A stretch of 57,756 nucleotides of DNA from Treponema sp. (GCA_016296205.1 JAEDJS010000005.1:1-57756); one strand, 5' to 3'. Shown: positions 33,363-42,369, counted from the stretch's first letter. A program made the numbers and translations. Notes: generated by a model not told the origin, from the letters alone.

Positions 33363-33599
33363 ATGAAATTCAAGGAATTGGTTTATTTGTGCCGTGATGT
33401 TCTTCTTGACTGGAGAGTTATTGTAATTACTGTTGCAATGATTCTTTATGTTGTAATCGTCCGATACGTTATAAAATATAAGAAAAAGCCTCCTAAACTT
33501 AGAAAACAGCATTCTGTTATTCAAAATCCCGTCTCAGCAGGCAAAACAGATGCTTCAGAGCAGGAATCAGGCGGTGAAGAAGACTCTGGGGAAGAGTAG
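33363..33599 (+). CDS. Small single-pass membrane protein
   Basis: A 78-residue protein with a short basic N-terminus, one TM (about 15-36, VIVITVAMILYVVIVRYVI), a Lys-rich cytoplasmic segment and an acidic Glu/Ser/Gly tail. I recognise no family. I chose the ATG at 33363; an in-frame TTG at 33345 would add six residues. No good ribosome binding site is seen. Its last 83 bp overlap the 3' end of recQ on the other strand, which either speaks against it or means tail-to-tail overlap. The hydrophobic pattern and acidic tail look protein-like. Confidence 0.5.
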   Translation: MKFKELVYLCRDVLLDWRVIVITVAMILYVVIVRYVIKYKKKPPKLRKQHSVIQNPVSAGKTDASEQESGGEEDSGEE

Positions 33600-35238
33600 T
33601 AATTTTTACCTTGATTTCTTCTATGAATTTATAAATCCGGTTTTCTGCGGAAGTTAATGCAACCCATTTGCTTGTGTAGAAAAAATCCTGAATTTTTTTG
33701 TTCCCTGCTATTCTTGCGTCAAGCTTATTGTGGAACGGGAAAATGCACTTTCTGATGAACCGGCCTAAAATCAACTGCTCAATAACTTCTTTTACGTTGT
33801 GGTGATCCCAGACATTCATGCCCAGTTTCTCTTTTGATTTTTTATTCAATATTTTTTCTGCTTCCAGTGCCAGTTCAAGTTGATTGTACATTTTCTTGTG
33901 GTGTCGTACATAATTCCAGATGAGTTTTCCGTCTTCTGCAAAAGGGGCTGCTTTACCTGTTCTGCAAACATCGCAGCCACTGCAAACTGCCTGTTCTCCC
34001 CCTAAAGCGTCAAGTAAAATCTGGCGGCGGCATGTTGAACTTTCTGCAAATTTTGCCATCACTTTTCCCCTGGAATTTTCTTCCATTTGGCGGAAAGCAA
34101 AGGAATCGCTGGGGCTCCACAAAAGATATGCTTCTGCCACGCTTCCGTCTCTCCCTCCACGGCCTGCTTCTTGAATGTAACTTTCTGCTGTTGGAGACGG
34201 TTCAAGGTGAATTACTGTATGAATGTCTTTTTTGTCAACCCCCATTCCAAAGGCACAGGTGCAGCATAAAATTCCGTCTTCTTTTGGGTAGAACCATTTT
34301 TCGGTATCAGTTTTTTCTTCTCTTGTTAATCCTGCGTGATAAAATTTTACTATGTCCGGTCCCAGATAAAACGAAAGCTCTCTTGCCATGTCTTCGCTTT
34401 TGTCTCTTGTTCCGCAAAAAATAATTAAAGGTTTTGGCAGTGTTAATGCAAGCTCAAAGGCTTTTCTTTTTTTTGAGAAACAGTTGATTACATTGTAGTG
34501 AATGTTTGGTCTGTCACTGTCGCTTCTAACAAGGTGAGCTTCTCCATCAAATAAAACTTCAGAAATTCTTTGCAATACTTCAGGACTGGCGGTGGCGGTG
34601 AAGGCTGTTATTGTTTTTACTTTTAAATCCTTTATGATTTTTCCCAGTGTAAGATATGCGGGTCTGAAGCTGTCTCCCCATTCAGAAACACAGTGGGCTT
34701 CGTCAATTGCAATGTGTTTTATTCCTGTGGCGGCAAGCTTTTCTACCAGTTCTGGATTTTGTAAAACTTCGGGGTTTGCAAGAATTATTTTTGGTGCAGT
34801 TGATTTTATACTTTTGTCTGGTGATTTCCATTTTTCTAGTAATTTAAAATTTTCTTCTCTTTCTGTTGAATTTTGACCGCCTTTAAAAATAACACTTAGA
34901 AGTCCACCTTGGTCCATTCGCCGTTTCTGGTCACTCATTAAAGCTAAAAGCGGGTAGAGCACAAGAGTTGGTCCGTCTAAAATAAGGGCAGGAGTAAGGA
35001 AACATAATGATTTTCCCGCTCCAGTTGGTAAAAGAACAATTTGTTTGCCGGCACATTCAATATCTGTTTTTTCTTCCTCCGATTTTGATTCAATATTTTT
35101 TAAATCTTCAACACTGTCCAGAATATTTGCAATTACAAGCCGCTGCCAGGGAAAAAGATAATCAATATGGAACGCCTCCTGAGCTGCCTTAAGAACATAA
35201 TCATCTGTTATAAAATTGTCTGCAGTAATTTTTTCCAT
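33517..35238 (-). CDS. recQ: RecQ-family ATP-dependent DNA helicase
   Basis: A 573-residue 3'-5' DNA helicase for recombination and replication-fork repair. It has superfamily 2 motifs: LLPTGAGKSLCF (Walker A), DEAHCVSEWGDSFRPAYL, FTATAS, and the C-terminal motif GRGGRDG. The zinc-binding Cys are visible (STCRRQILLDALGG, then CSGCDVC). The C-terminal winged-helix and HRDC parts are reduced. Its first-listed motifs match RecQ more than RecG or DEAD helicases. A GGGAGAA site supports the start. The gene is monocistronic and its upstream region carries a GATTGTT palindrome. Confidence 0.9.
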   Translation of the reverse strand: MEKITADNFITDDYVLKAAQEAFHIDYLFPWQRLVIANILDSVEDLKNIESKSEEEKTDIECAGKQIVLLPTGAGKSLCFLTPALILDGPTLVLYPLLALMSDQKRRMDQGGLLSVIFKGGQNSTEREENFKLLEKWKSPDKSIKSTAPKIILANPEVLQNPELVEKLAATGIKHIAIDEAHCVSEWGDSFRPAYLTLGKIIKDLKVKTITAFTATASPEVLQRISEVLFDGEAHLVRSDSDRPNIHYNVINCFSKKRKAFELALTLPKPLIIFCGTRDKSEDMARELSFYLGPDIVKFYHAGLTREEKTDTEKWFYPKEDGILCCTCAFGMGVDKKDIHTVIHLEPSPTAESYIQEAGRGGRDGSVAEAYLLWSPSDSFAFRQMEENSRGKVMAKFAESSTCRRQILLDALGGEQAVCSGCDVCRTGKAAPFAEDGKLIWNYVRHHKKMYNQLELALEAEKILNKKSKEKLGMNVWDHHNVKEVIEQLILGRFIRKCIFPFHNKLDARIAGNKKIQDFFYTSKWVALTSAENRIYKFIEEIKVKITTLPQSLLHRLIPALKHLFCLLRRDFE

Positions 35239-35264
35239 CAGTTTCTCCCATAAAAAGTCAAGAA

Positions 35265-35280
35265 GATTGTTTCAACAATC
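35265..35280. promoter_or_regulatory. Palindrome upstream of recQ, candidate operator
   Basis: GATTGTT (35265-35271) and AACAATC (35274-35280) are perfect 7-bp arms around TC. On the minus strand the segment overlaps a possible -35 (TTGAAA) for recQ, and CAATCGATTG adjoins it. A repressor such as LexA is possible, but the treponemal SOS box is not known to me. Confidence 0.35.
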
Positions 35281-35369
35281 GATTGGCTTGTTGTTATTTA
35301 ATTATTGACAGATTTTTTTTATTTTAAGCCAATAGTTTTTTGCCAATGGTGATGGCGTGTGGAAAAAAG

Positions 35370-35457
35370 TGTCATTCCGCCCCCCACACTGTCATTCCGG
35401 CCCCCCACACTGTCATTCCGGCCCCCACATTGTCATTCCGGACCTGATCCGGAATCT
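35370..35457. repeat. REP-like tandem array, CATTCCGG type
   Basis: Four copies of TGTCATTCCG start at 35370, 35390, 35411 and 35431. The first three are joined by C-rich spacers (CCCCCCACAC type); the last runs into a palindrome TTCCGGA-cctga-TCCGGAA (35436-35454). The same core appears at 53.9-54.05 kb in the other orientation with a different spacer. This fills most of the recQ to Gfo/Idh gap. Confidence 0.75.
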
Positions 35458-35488
35458 CAAACGTTATTAAATGCAAAAATAATAAAAG

Positions 35489-35517
35489 TTGCAAAAAAAA
35501 TAATTTTATACCATAAT
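35489..35517 (+). promoter_or_regulatory. Leaderless-type promoter of the Gfo/Idh oxidoreductase
   Basis: TTGCAA (35489-35494), a 17-bp spacer and CATAAT (35512-35517) end 7 nt before an ATG at 35525. No Shine-Dalgarno sequence is present. This geometry supports 35525 as the true start, in the frame that encodes the Rossmann motif. Confidence 0.5.
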
Positions 35518-35524
35518 ATTAATA

Positions 35525-36542
35525 ATGGAAAATAAATATACTGCATCTTTAATTGGCTGTGGACGAATCGGGTATTCTTTGGGTCTGGATAAAAAACGTG
35601 AATACAATGGCCATGCTGGATAATAATCGAATCTTGTTGATTGCCGGAGTAGACACTGATTCTACTACTTTGCAGAAATGGCATGATGCAAATAAAAAAT
35701 GTATTGTTTACAGTTCCAGCGCAAATCTTTATGCACGCCAGCATTCCGATATTATTGTTATTGCTGTAAATGAAAAATCTCATCTTAAAGAAACACTGGA
35801 TGCCATTCAGGCAAAACCAAAGTTGATTATTCTGGAAAAGCCTGTTGCCTTGAATTCAATAGAAGCCAAGTTAATAAAAGATTCTGCTACCCGTGACAAT
35901 ATTCCCATTATTGTAAATCACGAGCGGCGTTTTGCAGATGATTATAATAAAGCAAAAAGCTTGATGAATAAAATCGGGACAATTACAAGTATCCGCGGAA
36001 GTCTTCACTCTGGAATGAAAGTTTATTCACCAAGGGAAGAACTAACTGGTTTTTACAGCCTGCTCCACGACGGAACTCATTTAATCGACATAATTTTATT
36101 TTTGCTTGAAGATAATGCAGGTGATTCTGGTTCAATTTTGTCTTTGTCTGCTGTAACTGGAATTAAAAAAGATGAAAAGGGCGAAGTCAGGAATTTGAAT
36201 GCCCATTTTTCCTGTTCTAAGTGCAGTGATGTTTCTATTCAAATTAACGGCGAAAGTAAATTTTTTGGTTTTGAAGTTGATATTACAGGAACAGAAGGCC
36301 GAATTTTAATTGGAAACGGAATCTTCAGATTGTTTGTAAAAGAAGAAAGTAAACTGTATTCAAATTTTTATTCCCTGGAAGAAGACAAATCGGTTAAAGG
36401 TCCAAAACATTCTGGTTATTTTTCTAATATGTATAAAAATGCAGTTGAATTTCTTGACGGTAAAGCGGAATTAAAATCAACTTTGCAAACAGGAATGAAC
36501 ACTCTTGCAATAATAGACAGAATCAAGGAACGATTGCATTAA
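35525..36542 (+). CDS. Gfo/Idh/MocA-family oxidoreductase, frameshifted near the 5' end
   Basis: From the ATG at 35525 the first codons read MENKYTASLIGCGRIGYSLG, the NAD(P)-binding Rossmann start, then hit a stop at 35621. The rest of the protein (IAGVDTDSTTLQKW onward, including the ILEKPVALN motif with the family Lys-Pro) is in the +1 frame from about 35600 to 36542. A one-base change between 35591 and 35620, where an A6 run lies, would restore about 340 residues. So either the gene is a fresh pseudogene or the sequence has an indel error. Substrate (sugar, inositol or other alcohol) cannot be read. The stop overlaps the ttcA start by 1 bp. Confidence 0.75.
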
Positions 36543-37255
36543 TGGGACAGCCAAGAATTTTTTCTATAATCGATAAAGTATGTTTTGATTATAATTTAAT
36601 AGAAGACGGCGACAGAATTCTAGTTGGTGCCAGCGGTGGAAAAGACAGTACACTTTTAATCAATTATTTAAGTCAGAGAAAAAAGCGTCCTAATGCTCAT
36701 TTTGAATTTTCCTGTCTCCACATTCACACTGAATTTGCTTCTCCCTTTGATAAAGATCTGGAACAGTTGTTTAATTCCTGGAATGCGGATTTAAGGTTTT
36801 TTGAAATTGATGTTCAGGATCGTCTCAAAGAAGGCAAAAAAATGAGCTGTTACTGGTGTTCAACTCAGAGGCGCAAAGAACTCAGGGAATATGCAATCAA
36901 AAACGGTTATAATAAAATCGCACTTGGACACCACCTGGATGATGTTCTGGAAACCCTTTTGATGAATCAGATGCAGAAAGGTGTGTTGAGTACAATGCCT
37001 CCAAAGCTCAAGTTTGATAAATTTCCAGTTACAATTATCCGGCCCCTTTATTATGCTGATGAAAAAACAATTATAGATTATGCCAATCAGAACAAGTGGA
37101 AACGTTTTACATGCACTTGTAATTATCAGGAAAATTCAACTCGTAAAGAAGCCCGTAAAAGAATTCAACTTTTAACAGATGGAGATTACAGGCTTAAAAC
37201 ACAAATGCTCCAGTCAATCAAAAAACAGAACATAATTACCGATTATTTGCCATAA
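36542..37255 (+). CDS. ttcA: TtcA-family tRNA 2-thiocytidine synthetase
   Basis: TtcA uses ATP and an iron-sulfur cluster to thiolate cytidine 32 in tRNA. The 237-residue protein shows the PP-loop GASGGKDST (about 30-38), the CYWC Cys pair (near 100) and a third Cys region TCTCNYQ (near 200), as in TtcA. GHHLDDVLETLLMN is the family adenylation-domain motif. Related TtuA-type enzymes have similar layouts, so the exact base is inferred. It begins in a TAATG overlap with the oxidoreductase stop, suggesting coupled translation. Confidence 0.83.
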   Translation: MGQPRIFSIIDKVCFDYNLIEDGDRILVGASGGKDSTLLINYLSQRKKRPNAHFEFSCLHIHTEFASPFDKDLEQLFNSWNADLRFFEIDVQDRLKEGKKMSCYWCSTQRRKELREYAIKNGYNKIALGHHLDDVLETLLMNQMQKGVLSTMPPKLKFDKFPVTIIRPLYYADEKTIIDYANQNKWKRFTCTCNYQENSTRKEARKRIQLLTDGDYRLKTQMLQSIKKQNIITDYLP

Positions 37256-37297
37256 ATTTTAAATCTTTTGGGTTAAAAATCAACTTTCTGTGACTAT

Positions 37298-37333
37298 ATT
37301 AATATGATGATTAATATTAATATGATAATTAAT
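37298..37333. repeat. 18-bp tandem repeat upstream of comF
   Basis: ATTAATATGATGATTAAT (37298-37315) is followed directly by ATTAATATGATAATTAAT (37316-37333), one mismatch. It ends 17 bp before the comF TTG start. It may be an AT-rich operator or simply an expanded promoter spacer. Confidence 0.5.
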
Positions 37334-37350
37334 AGCGGAAAGGTGAAGTT

Positions 37351-38124
37351 TTGAGCATTTTGAATTTTATTTTGATTTTTTTTCGTAAAATCACTTCTTA
37401 TATTTTTGGCCAGGAAACATGTCTTTGCTGCGGCAGGAATTCTCTTCATCTGCCAGTTTGCCCAGAATGCAGTAAAAAATATTTAAATTCCAGCGGTTAT
37501 TCAAGGTGCAGTCTGTGTGGAAAAATTCTTATAAGCGAAATTGAATTGTGCACGGAATGCAGAATGATTAAGGAACAGCAGAAGGAAGGCCAGAAAAACA
37601 GGTTTAATAGTCTTGATAAAATTCTGCCGTTATTCAGTTACCGTTTGTGGACAAAAAAATTGCTTTTTTCCTGGAAGCTGTCTGGAAGGCGTCAGATGAG
37701 TTTTGTTTTTGCCCGGAAAATCTCCCATGGAATTAATCAGCTTGAGCAGTCCTGTAATACGACTTTTTCCGATATTACAATTGTTCCGGTGCCTCCACGA
37801 CCTAAAAAAATACGCAAAAAAGGCTGGGATCAAATTGATGAGCTTTGTAATATTCTGCAAAAAGACTATCATTTTACTGTAGAAAAATGTCTCCAGAGGT
37901 TTTCTGTTGTTGAGCAGAAAAAACTTAATAAAGAACAGCGGATTTCCGGGGCTCAGAAAGGATATGGTCTTAAAGCTCAGTATTTTTCTACTTCACCTCC
38001 CCAAACTGTTATTCTTGTAGATGATGTTATGACAACCGGTGTTACTATGTCTCTTTGTGCTAAAATTCTAAAGCGTTGGGGAGTTAAAAAAGTATATGGA
38101 ATTACACTTTTTATAGTAGACTGA
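37351..38124 (+). CDS. ComF-family phosphoribosyltransferase-like protein
   Basis: The 257-residue protein has an N-terminal zinc-ribbon-like region with Cys pairs (CLCCG, CPEC, CSLCG, CTEC) and a C-terminal PRTase domain with the PRPP motif VILVDDVMTTG, the arrangement of ComF. ComF takes part in natural competence DNA uptake or acts in an unknown role in non-competent bacteria. The start is TTG, supported by a GGAAAGGTG site. An 18-bp tandem repeat lies just upstream. Its name comes from the family; competence genes are not visible here. Confidence 0.8.
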   Translation: MSILNFILIFFRKITSYIFGQETCLCCGRNSLHLPVCPECSKKYLNSSGYSRCSLCGKILISEIELCTECRMIKEQQKEGQKNRFNSLDKILPLFSYRLWTKKLLFSWKLSGRRQMSFVFARKISHGINQLEQSCNTTFSDITIVPVPPRPKKIRKKGWDQIDELCNILQKDYHFTVEKCLQRFSVVEQKKLNKEQRISGAQKGYGLKAQYFSTSPPQTVILVDDVMTTGVTMSLCAKILKRWGVKKVYGITLFIVD

Positions 38125-38147
38125 TATTGCCTAAATGGAGAATTTGG

Positions 38148-38176
38148 TTGTTTTTTGTGATGGAATGCTATATAAT
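38148..38176 (+). promoter_or_regulatory. Promoter of the cheW operon
   Basis: TTGTTT (38148-38153), a 17-bp spacer and TATAAT (38171-38176) lie 34 bp before the chosen cheW ATG. The operon downstream runs with short overlaps to 45774. Confidence 0.55.
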
Positions 38177-38210
38177 GTAAAGGATAAATTATTTGTTTAT
38201 GGAGAACTTT

Positions 38211-38684
38211 ATGGCAGCAGATAATTCACAGTTTCAGCTTGTATCCTTTAGGCTGGGAAATGAACTTTACGGCATTAATATTATGGATGTAAAAGAAATT
38301 GTAAAGACTCAGGAAGTTCGTTCAATTCCCAATGCTCCTTTTTATATTGAAGGTATTATTAATCTCCGTGGTGAAATTATTCCGATTATTAATCTGCATA
38401 AAAGATTCCAGATACAGAAGGTAGAAGCTTCTGCTGATGAAGTTGATGAAGGTGGATTTATTATTATTCAGCTGGCAGGAAAAAAGGTTGGCATTATTAT
38501 TGATCACATTGTTCGTGTTGTTACTGTAGAAAAAGCCGACGTAAAAGAACCTCCTCAGATGCTTTCTGGTATTGGTACTGAATATATTCAGGGGGTTTAC
38601 CGTACAGAACAGGAATATCTTGTAATTCTTGATACAAATAAACTTTTTGATGCTAAGGAATTGCAGAAGGTTTTGGGTAATTAA
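38211..38684 (+). CDS. cheW: Chemotaxis coupling protein CheW
   Basis: CheW links chemoreceptors to the CheA kinase. From the ATG at 38211 the product is 157 residues; that codon has a GGAGAA site, whereas the upstream in-frame ATG at 38193 lacks one. It shows the fold's motifs: LGNELYGINIMDVKEIV, INLRGEIIPIINL and IQLAGKKVGIIIDHIVRVV. It opens the run cheW-DegT-nadK-recN, an order I recall from T. pallidum TP0439-TP0442. No other che genes are near. Confidence 0.93.
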   Translation: MAADNSQFQLVSFRLGNELYGINIMDVKEIVKTQEVRSIPNAPFYIEGIINLRGEIIPIINLHKRFQIQKVEASADEVDEGGFIIIQLAGKKVGIIIDHIVRVVTVEKADVKEPPQMLSGIGTEYIQGVYRTEQEYLVILDTNKLFDAKELQKVLGN

Positions 38685-38719
38685 TCCCGCCGTAAAACAA
38701 AAAATTAAGGAATTAAAAA

Positions 38720-39829
38720 ATGATTCAGGTATACAGTTCAACAATCCGCAGAAAAGAAATGGAAGCCGTGCTTACATGCATGGTGGACGAAAAAATTGGT
38801 CCGGGAGAAATGAATGCAAAACTTGTACAGCTGGTAAAAGAGTATACTGATTGTGACGGGGCTGTTGCTTTCAGAAGTCCATCTATTGCGTTGGAATATG
38901 CATTAAAAGCATTGGATGTTCCAGCAGGAAGTGGTATTGTTCTAAGCGCTCTTGCTCCAGCTTATCAGGTTATAACAATAGAAAAATTAGGATATAAAGC
39001 CGTAATTCTTGATGTTAATGAAGAAACAGGTGCTTTTTCTGCAGAAGATGCGGCACTGGCAGTTAATAACGAAGGTGGCCGGGTAATTATTCTTCCGGAA
39101 ACAATGGGAATCCTTCCCGACATTAAAGCTTTCCAGGCAATTGGTGTTCCTCTTATTGAAGACATTTCTCAGAGTGCATTAAGTTATTATCCATTTGACG
39201 AAACCGATGAATATCTTAAGAAAAAGTATTCAAAGCCTCAGGTAGATAAAGATGGAAATCCTGTTGAACCAAAAGGCAGACGAGCCGGAATGTACGGAGT
39301 TTTTGCTCTTATGGGAATGGAAGAAAATGACATCATTACAAGTGGTGGTGGCGCAGTTTTAATGGCTTTTCAGAGAAAAGACTGGAGTGCTCTTAAACAT
39401 CTTACAGATGCTGCTCCAAGTACAGACATTCTTCCTGATATGAACAGTGCACTTGCATTTGTGGAAATAAAAGAATTTGCAAGGAACGAAAAAGTCCGCC
39501 GTGAAATTTTTGAACTTTATAACCGTGCTATTATGAGCGGAAGGCATAAGACTTTTGTAAGACCAGACGGTGATCTTTCTACAGTATGTCTTTTCCCTCT
39601 TGTATTAAATTCCGGATTTAAAGATGCAAAAGCTTATGCGGCTAAGAAAAATATAGAAGTAAGACACGCTTTTGAAAATTCAATTGTTGCAATGCGTCAG
39701 GAAGAACTGCAGAGCTCATGTATCTGCGCTAATTCACTTTTGCTTCGCTGTGCCTTATTCCCTCTTTATCCGAGATTAGGACGCAAAGAAACAGAAATTA
39801 TTGTAAAAGTTCTGTCTTCTATGCTTTGA
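38720..39829 (+). CDS. DegT/DnrJ/EryC1-like aminotransferase fold protein lacking the PLP lysine
   Basis: The 369-residue protein aligns with the DegT/DnrJ/EryC1 (AHBA synthase) family: an N-terminal IGPGEMNAKLVQLVKEYT region, PSIALEYALKALDV, the Asp-containing LIEDISQSAL motif and a C-terminal substrate domain. The Schiff-base Lys, which normally sits eight residues before the final Gly of the TTGEGG-type loop, is Asn203 here (EENDIITSGGG). An insertion of about 30 charged residues lies at about 160-190. So transamination is unlikely and the protein may be a pseudoenzyme or dehydratase-like homologue. It sits between cheW and nadK with 35- and 4-bp gaps. Confidence 0.78.
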   Translation: MIQVYSSTIRRKEMEAVLTCMVDEKIGPGEMNAKLVQLVKEYTDCDGAVAFRSPSIALEYALKALDVPAGSGIVLSALAPAYQVITIEKLGYKAVILDVNEETGAFSAEDAALAVNNEGGRVIILPETMGILPDIKAFQAIGVPLIEDISQSALSYYPFDETDEYLKKKYSKPQVDKDGNPVEPKGRRAGMYGVFALMGMEENDIITSGGGAVLMAFQRKDWSALKHLTDAAPSTDILPDMNSALAFVEIKEFARNEKVRREIFELYNRAIMSGRHKTFVRPDGDLSTVCLFPLVLNSGFKDAKAYAAKKNIEVRHAFENSIVAMRQEELQSSCICANSLLLRCALFPLYPRLGRKETEIIVKVLSSML

Positions 39830-39833
39830 TAAT

Positions 39834-40676
39834 ATGAGAAACTGTCTGATTATTGTAAATACATTTAAAACAGAAGCCTCACCTCTTGGAACAGAAGTTA
39901 AATTGTTTCTGCAGGGCAGAGGAATTCAATGTACTGTTTTTTCGTATGACGGATCAGCTGTGGAACCACCAACCGGTTATTTTGATTTTGTAGTAACTCT
40001 TGGCGGCGACGGAACTGTTTTGTTTGCGGTCAGATTTTGTGCTCCAAAACATATTCCGATTTTTTCTGTTAATCTTGGTAATTTTGGTTTTATTGCCGGT
40101 GTAGAAAAAGATTGCTGGAAACAGGAGCTTACCGATTATATTGAAGGCAAGATGGCTGTTCAAAAACGTTCTCTGCTTACTGCTGCAGTTGAGCGAAACG
40201 GTCGCCAGATGTTTACTGCTCTTGCTCTTAATGACATTGTAGTTTCTGCAAAAATGGCGGTTCATCTTGTGAATATTGATGTCTGCTATAATGATGCTCC
40301 TTTGGGGAAGTTTAAAAGTGACGGAATAATTGTTTCTACTTCAACTGGATCAACAGCATATTCAGCAGCTTGTGGCGGTCCCATTGTGGCTCCTAGTGTT
40401 GATGCACTTATTCTTACACCCATGAATTCTTTTAGCCTTTCTTCACGACCTTTGGTTTTGGGTGGCGATGGAGTTCTTACAATGACTGTTCTGCCTAGCC
40501 GGGCAGGTCTTGCAGTTACAGCCGATGGACAAATTCCTTTTGAATTGAAGGAAGGCGATAAAATAAAAATCAACCTGGCAAAGGATATAAAAGCGGAACT
40601 TGTTTGCTCCAATGAAGGTCATTTTTTTGCGGCCCTCAGAAGTAAACTAAACTGGTCGGGAGGCCCTCATGCTTGA
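39834..40676 (+). CDS. nadK: NAD kinase
   Basis: NadK phosphorylates NAD to NADP with ATP or polyphosphate. The 280 residues contain the GGDG motif (VTLGGDGTVLFAVR, about 53-66), the NDIVVS stretch and the TGSTAYS motif. The N-terminal part is Rossmann-like with a short helix. It starts 4 bp after the DegT-like gene and overlaps recN by 8 bp, so it belongs to the same operon. No ribosome binding site is obvious, consistent with coupling. Confidence 0.93.
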   Translation: MRNCLIIVNTFKTEASPLGTEVKLFLQGRGIQCTVFSYDGSAVEPPTGYFDFVVTLGGDGTVLFAVRFCAPKHIPIFSVNLGNFGFIAGVEKDCWKQELTDYIEGKMAVQKRSLLTAAVERNGRQMFTALALNDIVVSAKMAVHLVNIDVCYNDAPLGKFKSDGIIVSTSTGSTAYSAACGGPIVAPSVDALILTPMNSFSLSSRPLVLGGDGVLTMTVLPSRAGLAVTADGQIPFELKEGDKIKINLAKDIKAELVCSNEGHFFAALRSKLNWSGGPHA

Positions 40677-42369
40677 AGAACTTGATATTAAAGATTTTGC
40701 TCTTATTGATAAAGCTCACATAGATTTTAAAAAAGGTTTTACTGTTCTTAGTGGCGAAACAGGTGCTGGTAAAAGTATTCTTATTGGAAGTCTTGCATTT
40801 GTTCTTGGTGGTAAAGCTGGTCTTGAACAGATTAGAACTGGTGCCCACGAAGCAAGTGTAAGTGCTGTATTTTTAGTTGAATCAAAAGAAGCACTTGCCT
40901 GGCTTGATGAACATGGAATTGAACCGGAAGATGGTCGTATACTTCTTAGACGGGTTGTGCGGGATACCGGAAAAAGTTCCAGCTGGATTGGAAGTACTCC
41001 TGTTACAAGAGCAGACCTTCAGAGCTTTGCAGATTTTCTTGCGGATATTCACGGTCAGCATGAACAGCAGTCATTGATGAAGGTAACCGAACATCGCCGT
41101 TATCTTGATATTTATGCTGGAATTGTTGATGAAGTTGCAGCATTTACTTCTTATTATCAAAAGCTGGTAGAAAAACGTAAAGCTTTATCAGCGTTAAATA
41201 CAAACGAAGCAGAACGCCGCAATCGAATAGAAATGCTTGGCTTTGCAGTAGATGAAATTTCCAGTGCAAAAATCAAGCCGGAAGAAGATGTGGAACTTGA
41301 AGCCGAAGAAAACAAGCTTTCATCCTACGAAAAATTATATGGTGACATTGACGAAATTACTCAGATTTTTTCCAGCGAGGGTTCCGGCATTATTCCATTG
41401 CTTAAACGTTTAAAAAATGTTGTTCCTCATGCGGCAATGTTTGATCAGAGCCTTGGAGAGTTGGACAGTCGTCTGCAAAGTTCTTTCTATGAACTGGATG
41501 ATATTTCTGAAGAATTTAAAAACTATAAGAACAGTCTTGTTTTTGATCCTCAGCGGCTGGAAGAAGTTCAGAATCGTCTTGAATTGATTAATAAATTAAA
41601 GAAAAAATACTGCACTCTTGGAATTAATGCTACTTGTCGCGATATTATTGCTTACGGTGAACAGGCTCAGAAAGAACTGGAAAACCTTACTGGAAACGAC
41701 GCCAATAGAGAGCTACTGGAAAAAGAAATTTCTGCTCTTGAAAAACAAGTTTATCTTGCCGCAAAAAAGATTCATGGCCAACGAGAAGCGGCCAGCAGCA
41801 GAATGAGCGCTCAAATCCAGGAAATATTAAAAAAACTTGGAATGCAGAGTGCAAAATTTTCTGTAAGACTTACAGAAAAACCGGGAGATGAAATTACACA
41901 GAAGTGCGGGCCTTATGGCATGGATGATATTGAATTCCTTATTGCTGCTAATGCAGGCAGCCCAATGTATGGACTTGCCAAAATTGCCAGCGGTGGTGAA
42001 ATCAGCCGTGTAATGCTTGCTCTTAAAACAGTTCTTGCCGAAGGCGATAATACTGGAACTTTAGTATTTGATGAAATTGATACAGGTATTGGTGGAGAAG
42101 TTGCTGTAAGTGTTGGTGAACATATGAAAAAACTTGCTGCCAAAAAGCAGATTCTATGTATTACTCATCTGGCAAGTATTGCAGTTTATGCTCATAATCA
42201 ACTTAAAATTCAGAAAGGTTCTGATGGAGATACAACAAGTACAAAAGTCTTTCCAATTACGGATAAAAGTCGCGTAGAAGAAATTGCACGCATGCTGTCT
42301 GGAGATGCCACAAGTCAGGCAAGTCTTGAACACGCCGCCAGTATGCTTCAAAAATTCGGAGGTGAATGA
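40669..42369 (+). CDS. recN: DNA repair protein RecN
   Basis: RecN is an SMC-like ATPase that holds broken DNA ends together. The 566 residues have an N-terminal Walker A (GETGAGKS, about 31-38), a long coiled-coil arm (about 170-390) and a C-terminal Walker B with the signature FDEIDTGIGGEVA. The start overlaps nadK by 8 bp and has a GGGAGG site. The order nadK-recN is widespread in bacteria. The stop shares bases with the next gene. Confidence 0.93.
   Translation: MLEELDIKDFALIDKAHIDFKKGFTVLSGETGAGKSILIGSLAFVLGGKAGLEQIRTGAHEASVSAVFLVESKEALAWLDEHGIEPEDGRILLRRVVRDTGKSSSWIGSTPVTRADLQSFADFLADIHGQHEQQSLMKVTEHRRYLDIYAGIVDEVAAFTSYYQKLVEKRKALSALNTNEAERRNRIEMLGFAVDEISSAKIKPEEDVELEAEENKLSSYEKLYGDIDEITQIFSSEGSGIIPLLKRLKNVVPHAAMFDQSLGELDSRLQSSFYELDDISEEFKNYKNSLVFDPQRLEEVQNRLELINKLKKKYCTLGINATCRDIIAYGEQAQKELENLTGNDANRELLEKEISALEKQVYLAAKKIHGQREAASSRMSAQIQEILKKLGMQSAKFSVRLTEKPGDEITQKCGPYGMDDIEFLIAANAGSPMYGLAKIASGGEISRVMLALKTVLAEGDNTGTLVFDEIDTGIGGEVAVSVGEHMKKLAAKKQILCITHLASIAVYAHNQLKIQKGSDGDTTSTKVFPITDKSRVEEIARMLSGDATSQASLEHAASMLQKFGGE

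Noticed and set aside
35370..35457. Possible CRISPR array because of regularly spaced repeats
   Set aside because: Units are about 20 bp with near-identical spacers and only four copies; there are no cas genes, so it is a REP-like tandem repeat.
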